Notes: generated by a model not told the origin, from the sequence alone. A stretch of 64,000 nt of DNA from Hymenobacter rubidus (GCF_016734815.1 NZ_JAERQF010000002.1:247038-311037); one strand, 5' to 3'; shown: positions 26,120 through 35,554, counted from the first letter of the stretch. Translations and numbers: made by a program.

Positions 26120-26677
26120 TTGCAGCCTTCACTACCCAATGTGCCCGCCGCGGATGACGATGCCGCCCTCGTGCAGCGCCTGCTGGCGCGCGACGAACGG
26201 GCCCTGCGGCTTCTGTACGAACAGTACGCCAGCCGTCTGTTGGCCGTGGTTCTCCGCTTGGTGCGAGACGAAGCCTTGGCGCAGGACTTGGTGCAGGAAG
26301 GCCTGCTGAAGGTGTGGCTGGGCGTGGGCAGCTACGACCCCGAACGTGGGCGGCTTTTCACGTGGATGGCGCGCTTATGCACCAATCACGCCATCGACGC
26401 GCTGCGAAGTCCGCGCCAGCAATTCCATCGGCGCAACACGACCTTGGAGAACAGCTCGGCGTACGGGCGGGCGGCGCCGGCCACGTTCAACCCCGAGCAC
26501 ATCGGGGTGCGCGAATTGGCGCTGCGGCTCAAGCCCAAACAGCGGGAAGTGGTGGAGCTGCTGTATTTCGGCGGCTGCACGCAAGCGGAAGCGGCCGAGC
26601 AGCTGGGCATTCCGCTGGCAACGGTGAAGACGCGGGCGCGGGCGGCACTGGTGGCGTTGACGGGCCTGACGCGGTAG
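26120..26677 (+). CDS. ECF-type RNA polymerase sigma factor
   Basis: About 185 residues. No ATG begins the reading frame at a sensible place; TTG at 26120 or GTG at 26141 gives a normal ECF length, so the start is uncertain. Region 2 is seen in ALRLLYEQYASRLLAVVLRL ... LAQDLVQEGLLKVW ... GRLFTWMARLCTNHAIDALR, and region 4 in LKPKQREVVELLYFGGCTQA ... LGIPLATVKTRARAAL. It should direct RNA polymerase to a small regulon. No anti-sigma gene follows, although SigK-like factors usually have one. Confidence 0.88.
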   Translation: MQPSLPNVPAADDDAALVQRLLARDERALRLLYEQYASRLLAVVLRLVRDEALAQDLVQEGLLKVWLGVGSYDPERGRLFTWMARLCTNHAIDALRSPRQQFHRRNTTLENSSAYGRAAPATFNPEHIGVRELALRLKPKQREVVELLYFGGCTQAEAAEQLGIPLATVKTRARAALVALTGLTR

Positions 26678-26805
26678 GCTGGGCACGAGCCGGGCTGTTT
26701 TTTTGCCGGGCCAACACCCGAATCCGGTGGTTTTGCCGTACTTGCCTGCGAACACCGGCGCAAGCTGCGTCCGGTGCGTTCGGAAACGCCAGTTTATTTG
26801 CGCCT

Positions 26806-27192
26806 GTGGCCCGCTCCTACCTCGTTCTGCTGTTGCTGCTCAACTACCTGCTGGTGGTGGGGGCCGGGCTGGTGGAGCGACCGGCGCGGGTGATTGACCG
26901 GCCGTTTAACTACGTGCACAGTCCGGACTGCCAGGTGAAGCACACGTTGCGGCTGGCTTGTTTTGACGACTGCAACGGCGTGCAGTACACGGTGAAAAAG
27001 TACGGGGAGCGCCTGCCGCTCACGCAGCTGCTCACCACCTTTAAGGGGCTGGATTCGCACTGCCTCCCGGAATGGCAGGTGGCGTTGGCGGCCCCGGTGT
27101 TTGGCCGGATGGTGGCCCGGATGGCCCCTTATGAAGCAACGGTGCCCGTGGGGTATCGCGGCGAAATTGAGCTACCACCCCGTCGGGGATAA
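26806..27192 (+). CDS. Small membrane-anchored protein with conserved cysteines
   Basis: 128 residues if started at GTG 26806, where a hydrophobic helix begins at once (SYLVLLLLLNYLLVVGAGLV). The rest is likely periplasmic with cysteines in SPDCQVK, LACFDDCNGVQY and LDSHCLPEW. The pattern resembles uncharacterised Bacteroidota proteins found near metal-transport genes, but I cannot name a family. It is 129 bases after the sigma factor on the same strand and about 500 bases before the TonB receptor. Confidence 0.55.
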   Translation: MARSYLVLLLLLNYLLVVGAGLVERPARVIDRPFNYVHSPDCQVKHTLRLACFDDCNGVQYTVKKYGERLPLTQLLTTFKGLDSHCLPEWQVALAAPVFGRMVARMAPYEATVPVGYRGEIELPPRRG

Positions 27193-27693
27193 GTCGTGCG
27201 CGGGCCTTGCGGGGCCTGCAGGCGCCTGACGCTGCGCGTCCGGGCCGTTTCGTCTTATTCATTTCGGATGCCGCCCGTTGCGCTGATAGCGCGTGCGGGC
27301 CCGCGTCCCTTTTCCGACACTTCCATGAATTTCCTGGCATACCCCCTTCAACCCGCGGCGGGCGCTGCGGGCGTTTCCTCCCGTGTGCAGCTGCCGGCCG
27401 TGGGCCGCTCTGCTTTCTCGGCCATTGACTTAACCAACGTAAAGGGGCGGGCGTTTGGAGCCGCTTCGGTAGGCCGCGACCCGTTGCGTGGCGGCGTGAT
27501 GCATCAACGGTCGCAGCACCGCGCCCAATGCCGGGCGGCGTGCATGAGCAAGGCCAATTTCTAATTCCGGGCCGGGACCGATACCGCGCCGCTACGGGCG
27601 GTGGACGGGCCGTCGTGTCTCCACACCAACCCGCATTTTTCTCATTCGGGGGCTTCGCGCTGCAACGCGGGGCTTCCACCTTTTTCTTTTTGG
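27193..27693. other. 500-bp leader region before the TonB receptor gene
   Basis: Holds an open frame from ATG 27325 to 27564 (79 residues, MNFLAYPLQPAAGAAGVSSR) with no recognised domain and weak coding character; I do not call it a gene. Several GC-rich inverted segments occur. I looked for cobalamin riboswitch boxes and did not find them. Confidence 0.35.
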
Positions 27694-29820
27694 ATGAAAC
27701 AACCCCTTACTTTTTGGTCGGCCGGGCAGGTAGTGCCCGTGGGCCTCTTATTATTACTTTCCACGGGTTCCGTGCTGGGCCAAACCAGCGACGCGCGGCC
27801 CCGGGCCGACACGCTGAAAACGCAGCGCCTAGGCGACGTGGAAGTGACCGGCGGGGCGGTGCCGGTGAGCAAAACGGAGCTCTCGACGGAAGCCACGGCC
27901 AGCCCGGCGTCGGTGACGCTGGTGGGGCGCGACTACGTGGCCCGGCAGGCGGTGAACTCCTACGGCGACCTGCTGCGGCCCCTGGCGGGCGTCACGGTGG
28001 CCAACTTCCAGCTCGGCGGCGTGGGCTACGGCGTGTCGATGCGCGGCTACGTGGTGACCGAGCACGCCCGCGATATTCTGTTTTTGATTGACGGCGTGCC
28101 GCAGAACCAGGGCTCCAACATTCAGACCAACGGCTACGTGGATTTGAACCCGCTGATACCGGAAACGCTGCGGCGCATCGAGGTGACGAAGGGGCCGTTC
28201 AGCCCGTTTTACGGCGACCACGCCCTAGGCGGCACCATCCGCTTCGACACCGAGGACCGGCTGGCCAGCAGCGTCTCGCTCACGGGCGGCACCTACGGCT
28301 TCGTGCGGGCGGTGGCCATTGCGGCGCTGGGCAGCCAAGACCGTACCAAGGGCGGCGGCTACGTGGCGCTGGAAGAAAACCGCGCGGACGGCTACCGCGA
28401 CAACGGCCTCGACCAGCGCCTGAACGGGCTGGCCAAATATTCTTTCCCGATGGCGGGCGGCATGGGCGCGGTGCGGGTGCAGGCGTTTAGCAGCCAGTTC
28501 GGCTCGGCCAACTACCTGATTCAAGCCGACGTGGAAAGCGGGCGCACGGCCCGCCGGGCGGCGCTGGACCCCACCGACGGGGGTAGCACGCAGCAGCAAA
28601 ACGCGGTGTTTACCTACCGGGGCGACAACGCCGCGCACTACTGGTCGGCCACGGCCTACGTGCAGCACCACGACTTTGTGCGCTTTCGGGTGGGCCAGAA
28701 CGCCATGACGCGGGCCCTGACGCCGCAGCGCAAGGAGCGCGGCGACCAGGCATGGGCGGGCTTCGACCTGCGGCGCACGGTGGCCAGCACGCTGGCCGGC
28801 GCGCCGGTGGAGGTTGCGGTTGGGGTGAGCTTCCGGGGCGACCATGCCGACAACACGCGCTTCCGGACGGTGGGGCGCGTGGAACAGGCGCAGGTGCAAG
28901 CCCGGCGGGTGCGGACCTACACGCCGGCGGTGTACGGGCTGTTCCAAATCAAACCCACCGAGCGATTGAAGCTGACGCTGGGCGCCCGCTACGACCAGCT
29001 GTACTACAACATCACGAGCGAGGCGCTGGATTCGGACTACCCCAATAAGGACTTGAAGCCGCACCCCGGCGTATTCAGCCCCAAAATAGGGCTGGCCTAC
29101 TCGGTGTCGGCGGCGGTGAGCGTGTTTGCCAACGCGGCCCGGGGCTTCAAAGCCCCGAGCGGCTACGAGGAGAACATCGATAACCCCGAGCTGGGCGTGT
29201 CGCGGCTGAACACCTACGAGGTGGGCGTGGCCGGTGATGATGCTTCGGGCCGGCTGCACGGGCTGCTGGCGGCCTACCGCACGGAGCAGACCGGCGAAAT
29301 TGCGAACGACCCGGTGAGCGGCGCGTTGATTAATTACGGCAAAACGCTGCGGCAGGGCATCGAGGGCGAGGGCCGCTACCGCTTCGGGGCGAACCCGGGC
29401 AGTTTGAGCGTGTTCGCCAACTACTCGGTGCTGCAGGCCGAGCTGCGCAACGGCGAGGCGGGCACGCACTACGTGCTGAACGCGCCGAAGCACACCGGCG
29501 CGCTGGGCCTGGACTTCACGGCGGGGGCGGCCAGCAACGCGGCCAACCAGCTCACGCTCTCGGTGTACGACCAGCTGGTGGGCCCCAAGCGCCTGAACGA
29601 CGACGGCTCGATGGAAAGCCGGGCGTTTCAGCGGGCGTCGGGCAAGCTGATTTTCACGCGGCCGGCGGCGTACCCGGGCTTCCGGGCGTTCGTGGAAACT
29701 ACGTTTTACCCCGACGGCAGCCACGGGCTGGACGAAATGAGCTTCGTGACGGCCGGGGCGCTGCGCACGGCACCGCAGGCGCCGTTCACTTTTTCAGCGG
29801 GCGTGAAGCTGCCGTTTTAG
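27694..29820 (+). CDS. TonB-dependent outer-membrane receptor
   Basis: 708 residues from the ATG at 27694. Signal segment VPVGLLLLLSTGSVLGQ; plug domain at about residues 60-170 (SVTLVGRDYVARQAVNSYGD ... LFLIDGVPQNQGSNIQTNGY ... RRIEVTKGPFSPFYGDHALG), then a 22-strand-type barrel ending in aromatic F at the C-terminus (FSAGVKLPF). It lacks the carboxypeptidase-like N-terminal extension of SusC proteins. Followed after about 100 bases by a DUF4198 gene, a family linked to nickel/cobalt and other metal uptake, so a metal complex is the likely substrate by inference. Confidence 0.9.
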   Translation: MKQPLTFWSAGQVVPVGLLLLLSTGSVLGQTSDARPRADTLKTQRLGDVEVTGGAVPVSKTELSTEATASPASVTLVGRDYVARQAVNSYGDLLRPLAGVTVANFQLGGVGYGVSMRGYVVTEHARDILFLIDGVPQNQGSNIQTNGYVDLNPLIPETLRRIEVTKGPFSPFYGDHALGGTIRFDTEDRLASSVSLTGGTYGFVRAVAIAALGSQDRTKGGGYVALEENRADGYRDNGLDQRLNGLAKYSFPMAGGMGAVRVQAFSSQFGSANYLIQADVESGRTARRAALDPTDGGSTQQQNAVFTYRGDNAAHYWSATAYVQHHDFVRFRVGQNAMTRALTPQRKERGDQAWAGFDLRRTVASTLAGAPVEVAVGVSFRGDHADNTRFRTVGRVEQAQVQARRVRTYTPAVYGLFQIKPTERLKLTLGARYDQLYYNITSEALDSDYPNKDLKPHPGVFSPKIGLAYSVSAAVSVFANAARGFKAPSGYEENIDNPELGVSRLNTYEVGVAGDDASGRLHGLLAAYRTEQTGEIANDPVSGALINYGKTLRQGIEGEGRYRFGANPGSLSVFANYSVLQAELRNGEAGTHYVLNAPKHTGALGLDFTAGAASNAANQLTLSVYDQLVGPKRLNDDGSMESRAFQRASGKLIFTRPAAYPGFRAFVETTFYPDGSHGLDEMSFVTAGALRTAPQAPFTFSAGVKLPF

Positions 29821-29845
29821 GGGCGGATGATGCGGGAGCAACGAA

Positions 29846-29879
29846 GCGGTAGAGATGCTTCGTCAAGCTCAGCATGACG
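29846..29879. repeat. REP-like repeat (copy 4, single arm)
   Basis: GCGGTAGAGATGCTTCG ... AGCTCAGCATGAC, one arm of the palindromic family, without a partner arm nearby. It lies within the integrated element. Confidence 0.8.
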
Positions 29880-29924
29880 TTCCTCTTGGTCACAATCAAT
29901 CATCAATATCACTCAACCATTTCC

Positions 29925-30635
29925 ATGAAAAAGACCACAACCCTGTTGGCCTCGGCCGCTACTGCTCTGTTTGCCCTGACTACCCTAGCGCACGATGCCT
30001 GGGTGGACCCAATGGGCGGGCCGGTGTACAAAATCCTGTACGGGCACAAGATTCCCGAGAAGTACCCCGTGGTGAAGGTGACGTCGCTGAAAGTACTGGA
30101 CGCGATGCAGAAGCCGCTGAAGTTTTCGCGCACGCCGCTGAAGGACGGCTTGAGCATTACCCCGGCGGGAAAGCCGGCGCTGTTTGCCACCGAGTTCGAC
30201 AACGGGTACTGGGTGAAGGTGGGCGACGAGAAGGAATCGCGCAACGTGCGCAAGTCGGCCCTGCCGGCGGGCACGGTGGGCGGGCAGTCGTCGCACCCGC
30301 TGAAGTGGTCGAAAACGATGCTGAGCTGGGCGCCGTGGATGGCCAAGCCGATAGGCCAGCGCATTGAGTTTGTGCCGGTGGGGCTGACGGCGCTGCCCAA
30401 GGCCGGCAGTCAGCTGAAGCTGCACCTGCTGCTGGACGGCAAGCCGCTGGCGGGCCAGATGGTGGAAAATAACAGCAATGAAACGGGCCCAAAGACGGAC
30501 GCCAACGGCGACGTGACGGTGACCGTGCTCAAGGGCATCAACCGCTACGCCACGGACCACGACATCATGCAGGCCAATATGCCGGACGCGCAGCGGCTGA
30601 GCCTGACGGCGGCCCTGGTGTTTGTGGCGAAATAG
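29925..30635 (+). CDS. DUF4198 periplasmic protein
   Basis: 236 residues from the ATG at 29925. Signal peptide MKKTTTLLASAATALFALTTLA is followed directly by HDAWVDP, the conserved His-start of mature DUF4198 proteins, a likely metal ligand at the very N-terminus. Two immunoglobulin-like parts follow (AGSQLKLHLLLDGKPLAGQM and NGDVTVTVLKGINRYATDHD). The family is annotated in nickel/cobalt uptake systems and often accompanies TonB receptors, as here. Substrate metal unknown. Confidence 0.85.
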   Translation: MKKTTTLLASAATALFALTTLAHDAWVDPMGGPVYKILYGHKIPEKYPVVKVTSLKVLDAMQKPLKFSRTPLKDGLSITPAGKPALFATEFDNGYWVKVGDEKESRNVRKSALPAGTVGGQSSHPLKWSKTMLSWAPWMAKPIGQRIEFVPVGLTALPKAGSQLKLHLLLDGKPLAGQMVENNSNETGPKTDANGDVTVTVLKGINRYATDHDIMQANMPDAQRLSLTAALVFVAK

Positions 30636-30671
30636 AAAAAAGCCCGGGCTCGCGCAAGCGGCTCGGCACTA

Positions 30672-30712
30672 CTGGAAAAGCCCCGGCTGCGTTATTGCGG
30701 CTGGGGCTTTTT
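30672..30712 (+). terminator. Terminator after DUF4198, overlapping end of the convergent RM gene
   Basis: AAAAGCCCC at about 30676 pairs with GGGGCTTTT at about 30703, with an imperfect inner stem. It overlaps the last codons of the opposite gene. Confidence 0.65.
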
Positions 30713-33462
30713 GCGGGCGGTAGCCGCCGGCTTGCCGGCGCCGAGCACGGGGGCGCTGAGCTGCTGGTAGAGGCCGAAGAGGAATTCGAGGCGGGCCAGT
30801 TCGGTGGCGAAGGGCTGGGGGCGGTAGCAGCGGTCGACGGCGCGGTCGAGGGCGGCGTGGGCGCGGGCCAGGGCCGGGGGCATGGTGGTGGGGTCGTAGA
30901 GGGCGGCGAGGCTTTCACCGGGGAAGGCGGCGCGGGCGGCCAGCACGGCCTCGGCGGCGTCGGTGACGGCCTGGCGCTGGGCCTCGGTGGGCGCGGGCGG
31001 GAAGGGGTAGGTGTTGTACACCATACTAGGCGAGTATTGGTAGTCGCTTTTCAACTTACCGCCTACTGCCCGCACCCATGCAACGTGCATTTTGGAAGAA
31101 AGAACGCCAAACAGGTATGGCGTGGAGTTGGGCACCACGAAGTTCTTGTTGCTGGAAATCACATCGGGCGGCAGGTACCCAATGGGGATGTACTCCCGCC
31201 GTTCCGAAGTCACTTCCGGCACGAGCAGATACTCCGCTTCGGCCTGAGAAATGAAGAAAAACAGGCTGGGAGAGGCTGCGGCTTTGCGGGTTGGGGCTGC
31301 CGTGCTGCCAAGTCGGAACTGCCGGACGGCTTCCACGCGGGCCAGCACTTGCGGTAGGCTACGCAGTTGGGACGGGGCAGCATCTTTCAGCCAAAGGCAG
31401 TACCGCACTTTGTTATTTAAAAACTCCACAGCCCCGACAAATCGCCGAATAAAAGGCGCAGCTCCTGGCTCGGTCAGCAGCAGTTCGTCGCGCTCAGCTT
31501 CGGACAGAATCAAGTTGCCCCCATCGTTTGGCATACTGCCGATGCTCATAGCTGGCACTGGCACTAGCGGTGTGCGACTTTTGGCAATAATAACGTCGGG
31601 CGCAGGTAGTAGGTAGGGGTTAATGTTGGTAACTATTTGGTGCACCGGGTTGCCTTTTTGCTTGACATAGTCAGCCAGCAACTTGGTTGGCGGGTTGTCT
31701 TTTCCCAACCCAACAATGATGCAGTGTACAGCAGCCCCTCCACGCGCTTCATTATTCCATTTGAACGTGCGGTGAGCAAACAGAATATGAAGGTCGTGCT
31801 TTTGCAGCAGCGTGGGCCAAAGCAAGGCAATCTGTTCGCCCTGGGTAATTGAATTCGTAGAAACGAAGCCAACGTGGGTAGCGGGATGACCGGCGCTTAT
31901 GTATTCGGCGGCTTTAATAAACCAGCCCGTAACGAAGTCTAAATCAGCATTGGCCCGCATCCCGGCCGTCACGGCCAAAAGGTCGGCCTTTTGCTCAGCT
32001 GATTGAAACTGTTTCCCCACAAACGGCGGGTTGCCCACGATGTAGTCCAGCTGCGGAAATTCGCTTTCCCAATTCACCCGCAGGGCGTTGTCGTTGAGGA
32101 TGCGGGCGCCGCCGGTGAGGGGCAGGCGCACGTAGCGCTGGTCGAAGCGGGCGGAGAGGGCCAGGTTGAGCTGGTGGTCCATGAGCCAGAGGGCCACTTC
32201 GGCGATTCGGGCGGCGAACTCCTCGACCTCGATGCCCGCCACCTGCTCGACGCGCACCTGCTGGTAGAGGGCCAGGTTGAGGCTCACGCCGCCGGCCGAG
32301 CCGCGCTCGAAGAGGCGGTCGAGCACGGCGTGCTCCACGAGGCGCAGCTCGCGGTAGGCCACCACCAGGAAGTTGCCGCAGCCGCAGGCCGGGTCGAGCA
32401 GGCGCAGGCCGGCCACGCGCTGCTGCAGGCGGGTGAGGGCGGCGCGGTTGGTGCCGGCGGCGGCCAGCTCCTGGCGCAGGCCGTCGAGCAGCAGCGGGTC
32501 GAGGACTTGAGGATGTTGGGCTCGGAGGTGTAGTGGGCGCCGAGGGTGCGCCGCTGCTTGGGGTCGGCAATGCTTTGGAACAGCGAGCCGAACACGGCGG
32601 GCGAAATGCGGCTCCAGTCGAAGTAGGTGCAGTCGATGAGGCGCTGGCGGGTGGCCTCGGTGAAGGCGGGCGGGCGGAAGTTTTCCCGGAACAAGGCGCC
32701 GTTGACGTAGGGGAAGTTGGCCAGGTGCGGGGCCAGGGCGCGGGCGCGCTCGGCCGGGGGCGTGTCGAGCACGGCGAACAGCTCGCCGAGCTTGGCGCCG
32801 AGGTCGTGGCCGTCGGGGGCGGTGTGCTCCTCGAGCAGCGCCCGAAACTCGGCCGTGTCGAAGATGGCCGTGTCCTCGGCGAAGAGGCAGAAGAGCAGGC
32901 GCACGAGCAGCACTTCCAGCGGGTGGCCGGCGTAGCCGTCGGCCAGCAGCGCGTCGTGGAGCTGGGCCATGAGCTCGGCGGCCTGGGCGTTGGCAGGGTC
33001 TTCGGGGCGCTGGGTGCCGGCGGGGCGGTAGCCGGTGAGGAAGCCGAACAGGTGCAGGTGCTCGGGCAGCTCGGCCAGGGCAAAGTCGTGGCGCAGGTTT
33101 TGGTCGAGGTCGTAGAGGCGCAGGCGGGCAAAGTCGGAGACGAGCACGAAGCCGGGCAGGTGGGCCTGGGGCAGGCGGGGCAGGTAGTCGAGGGCCTGCT
33201 GGTGGGCGGCGTCGAGGTCGCGGCCCCGGCTTTTCATCTCCACGAGCAGGGTGCCGGGCCACAGGGCGTCGATGTAGCCCTGGGAGCCATCGGGCTTTTT
33301 GACGCGGGTTTCGAAGCGGGCGCGGCGGTGGCCCTGGGGGGTGAACACGTCGAAGAAGTCGCGCAGGAAGGTCTGGGCCTGGGATTTTTCGTCGTGGTCG
33401 TCGGCGTGCTGGCGCACGAAGTCGGCGGCGCGGTGGCGCAGCTCGGCGAGGGAGAAGGGCAT
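30692..33462 (-). pseudogene. MmeI-like type IIG/IIL restriction-modification enzyme, frameshifted
   Basis: Two frames together encode one enzyme of about 920 residues. Frame one, from the ATG at 33462, gives the nuclease domain (IDALWPGTLLVEMKSRG: Asp65, Glu75, Lys77) and helical spacer up to GAHYTSEPNILK. Frame two carries the methyltransferase: motif I LDPACGCGNFLVVAYREL, motif IV DYIVGNPPFVG, then the target-recognition region and C-terminal helices (to 30692). The join is at 32505/32506, where the coding strand reads AAGTCCTCGAC; one extra G would restore the expected ILKVLDPLLLDGL. The target-recognition part (about 31000-32000) is poorer in GC than the rest. Either a true inactivating deletion or an assembly error. 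Confidence 0.85.
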
Positions 33463-33496
33463 GGGGGCGAAGGTAGAGGCCGCATGCGGATAAAAG

Positions 33497-33530
33497 AAAA
33501 AGCCCTATCCATCTGGAAAGGGCTTTTTCG
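33497..33530 (-). terminator. Intrinsic terminator after the PKD lipoprotein gene
   Basis: AAAAAGCCCT (33497-33506) pairs with AGGGCTTTTT (33519-33528), T-tract on both strands. It separates the PKD gene from the restriction-modification gene. Confidence 0.8.
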
Positions 33531-33609
33531 GGAATCAATGAATGGCGGCCATTAGACCAAGTCTAGTGCAAAGACAAAGCTTTTCTGCCGGCTAAGTCAG
33601 CCCGTGCGA

Positions 33610-33918
33610 TTAGGGCACGACGGTCACTTGCTTGCTGGTGGTGGCATCCCGGTCGCTGTTTTTGGCGGTGAGCTTGATGGTGTACTGGCCCGTCGTGACG
33701 TACTTGTGCTTGGCCTTGATGCCGGTGGTGCTGAAGCCGTCGCCGAAGTCCCACACGAAGTCGCCGGCGTCGGTGCTGCAGGCCGCGTTCACTTCTACCT
33801 CGTCGTTGACCTTGGAGCTGGGCTGGCCTTTCTCAATGGTGAAGCAGGCGTCTGGTTTCTTGCCGCACCCGGCCAGCAGCAGGGTAGCCAGTAGAATGAA
33901 AGTTGTTTTGTGCAGCAT
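33610..33918 (-). CDS. PKD-domain lipoprotein
   Basis: 102 residues from the ATG at 33918. Lipoprotein signal MLHKTTFILLATLLLAGC; the remainder is a single PKD fold with the signature DFVWDFGDGFSTTG and HKYVTTGQYTIKLTA. PKD domains mediate protein or carbohydrate contacts outside the cell. It stands alone, about 150 bases downstream of a terminator for the neighbouring pair and upstream of another. The upstream 130 bases are AT-rich and hold the promoter. Confidence 0.85.
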   Translation of the reverse strand: MLHKTTFILLATLLLAGCGKKPDACFTIEKGQPSSKVNDEVEVNAACSTDAGDFVWDFGDGFSTTGIKAKHKYVTTGQYTIKLTAKNSDRDATTSKQVTVVP

Positions 33919-34089
33919 AATCGATTGGCGTTGAGAATAAGTGTTTCCGAAAGATACAAATTCATTTGTCTTATTGGAATCACTGCCCACTTTCACCTTT
34001 AAAAAATATAATTTATTCTTGTCGCATGCCTGCTTGTGGCGCATGCCCGTCCAAAGCGCGTTTTTGCGGACTCAAACAGCTGCTAAAGG

Positions 34090-34123
34090 CAAGGCCCCGT
34101 GCACAGATGTGCACGGGGCCTTG
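34090..34123 (-). terminator. Perfect-stem terminator of the small basic protein pair
   Basis: 15-bp perfect arms (34090-34104 and 34109-34123) around the loop AGAT, beginning 26 bases past the stop of the 74-residue gene. Confidence 0.8.
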
Positions 34124-34148
34124 CTGGGATAGTGGAGCGAAATGGGGG

Positions 34149-34373
34149 CTACTCGGCGCCTTGGTCGTCGGCCGGGATGGGGGTGGTGCCGTGGGCCTGT
34201 TTGCGGCGCTTGGCCAGGTAGCTCAAGCCCAAGGTGGCCAGGGCGAGGACGCCCACGGCTTTTTTGGTGGTGCTGAGCTTGGCGATGCGCTTGCCGGCTT
34301 TGCGCAGGGACTGGCCGGCGCCGGTGGGCTGGTTTTTGGGCTTGGCGGCTTTGGTCTTCTTCTTGTTTTTCAT
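34149..34373 (-). CDS. Small basic single-helix protein (paralogue B)
   Basis: 74 residues. Lys-rich N-terminus (MKNKKKTKAAKPKNQPTGAG), then GKRIAKLSTTKKAVGVLALA leading into a hydrophobic helix of ~18 residues, then basic and acidic tail. It overlaps the upstream gene by four bases (ATGA), so the two are translationally coupled, and both carry the motif KLSTTxKxVGxLAxLxxG. I do not recognise the family. Confidence 0.6.
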   Translation of the reverse strand: MKNKKKTKAAKPKNQPTGAGQSLRKAGKRIAKLSTTKKAVGVLALATLGLSYLAKRRKQAHGTTPIPADDQGAE

Positions 34374-34720
34374 GAGTGCTCTTGGCTAAAGGGTACGTAT
34401 TTGACGTGGCTGGCGGGCTTGGCTCGCTTGGGTTTGGGCGTTCGGGCGGGGGCGACGGGGGTGGTTGGCGGCGCTTCGGCCAGCGACGCGGGCTCATCCA
34501 GGGCCGGGACTTCGGTGGAGGTCTCGGCCGGGGAGGTGTTGGTGATGAGGGCGTAGCCGGCGGCCAGCGCAGCCAAGCCGCCGACTAGCTTTTGGGTGGT
34601 GCTGAGCTTGTTGACCTGCTTGGCGAAGCGGCGAAACTTCTGGAGGCCGACGGTGGCCGCGTCGAGTAGGTCGTTGGAAGCTCTGCTCTTCTTGGAGCCC
34701 TTGGGTTTGTTTTTGCTCAT
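34370..34720 (-). CDS. Small basic single-helix protein (paralogue A)
   Basis: 116 residues. Layout like paralogue B: basic N-terminus (MSKNKPKGSKKSRASNDLLD), VNKLSTTQKLVGGLAALAAG leading into one hydrophobic helix, then a Pro/Ala-rich tail of ~50 residues ending in SHVKYVPFSQEHS. It could be an inner-membrane protein with a long periplasmic or cytosolic tail. First gene of a two-gene unit ended by a perfect hairpin. Confidence 0.6.
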   Translation of the reverse strand: MSKNKPKGSKKSRASNDLLDAATVGLQKFRRFAKQVNKLSTTQKLVGGLAALAAGYALITNTSPAETSTEVPALDEPASLAEAPPTTPVAPARTPKPKRAKPASHVKYVPFSQEHS

Positions 34721-34893
34721 GGCTTAGCGGTTGAAAATGAGGAAAAAGCCGAGGCGGCCCCGCGGCTGCGCTCGCCTTCCGGCATTCGGGGGTGCGGGCT
34801 ACAAGATTGTGGGGGGCCGCAGGGCCATATGAAGGACGGGTTACGGTTCGGTTACGGTTGTTCCAAACGCTTTCGGGCAGCACCAGGCGCGGG

Positions 34894-35060
34894 TACTTTT
34901 GTGCTGAAAAGGAAGCATAAGCCCTGCCGGGTCGGAGTGGGCCCGGCGGGCACTACCGCGTTGTTGCTAGCGCTATCGAGGTGAATTATACGAACAAATA
35001 ATTACATTATAAAACAACAAGCGCGCCCCAATCTGCAAGTTGGGGCGCGCTTGTTGGTAG
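34894..35060 (+). ncRNA. Candidate structured small RNA
   Basis: Promoter -7 element TACTTTTG (34894-34901); about 115 bases later a perfect 16-bp hairpin (35016-35031 with 35040-35055, 8-base loop). Between them a second stem is likely (GCCCTGCCGGG with CCCGGCGGGC). No ATG frame fits. Expression is inferred only. Confidence 0.35.
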
Positions 35061-35517
35061 GCAGTGGCGGCGAGCCAAGCGGCCTTGGGGCCGGCCATGG
35101 CGCTCTTTTTCGCGGCTTCATCAAATCATAGCCGGGGCGGCATCTGCCGGTAATGGGCGCGGGCGTGCTTTGTGGAACATATCAACTCTGCCTTATGAAA
35201 TTGCTCAAGTCTATTGCACTCGCCCACTGGCTATCCCGATTCGCGGCCCTGGTTCGGCCCACCACGACCCGGCCGGCCGGGGAAGAGTCCCCCTGCCTGT
35301 TTATTTAAGAATCGCTCGGGCACGGATGGGGCAGCCGCCGGCTTGCTGCTGCGGCCGGTTGGTACGTGGGTGTACTGGTTGGTGAAATGCGTGCAACGGA
35401 AAAAGGGCACCGGGTTGGGCGAGAGCGGGGAAGGCGGCCAAGCAGCCCGAACAGGCGGCAGGTAATTGGTATTTGGAAACTTTCTAAATAAGCGCGGTAA
35501 ATAAAGGTGGACTATAC

Positions 35518-35525
35518 TACCTTTG
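35518..35525 (+). promoter_or_regulatory. Promoter -7 element of FecA-like operon
   Basis: TACCTTTG, 30 bases before the start codon, surrounded by AT-rich sequence; a -33 box is not obvious. Confidence 0.55.
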
Positions 35526-35554
35526 CCGCTATCTAGAATGAATCTAAATAAATA

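Larger units (their letters stand above)
34721..35554. other. 830-bp gap holding a candidate small RNA and the FecA-like promoter
   Basis: No protein gene is convincing here. It contains a promoter-to-terminator unit at 34894-35060 (listed separately), about 300 bases of featureless GC-rich DNA from 35070 to 35460, and an AT-rich upstream region of the FecA-like gene in which TCTAAATAA occurs at about 35482 and 35543, possibly regulatory. Confidence 0.5.

Noticed and set aside
27193..27693. Cobalamin riboswitch before the TonB receptor
   Set aside because: The region is GC-rich and structured, but the conserved B12-box and core motifs are not there.
32284..33538. Reading 30692-33538 as a single 948-residue protein
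   Set aside because: The first ~340 residues in that frame are Arg/Pro-rich nonsense; the real N-terminus is in another frame, hence the frameshift call.
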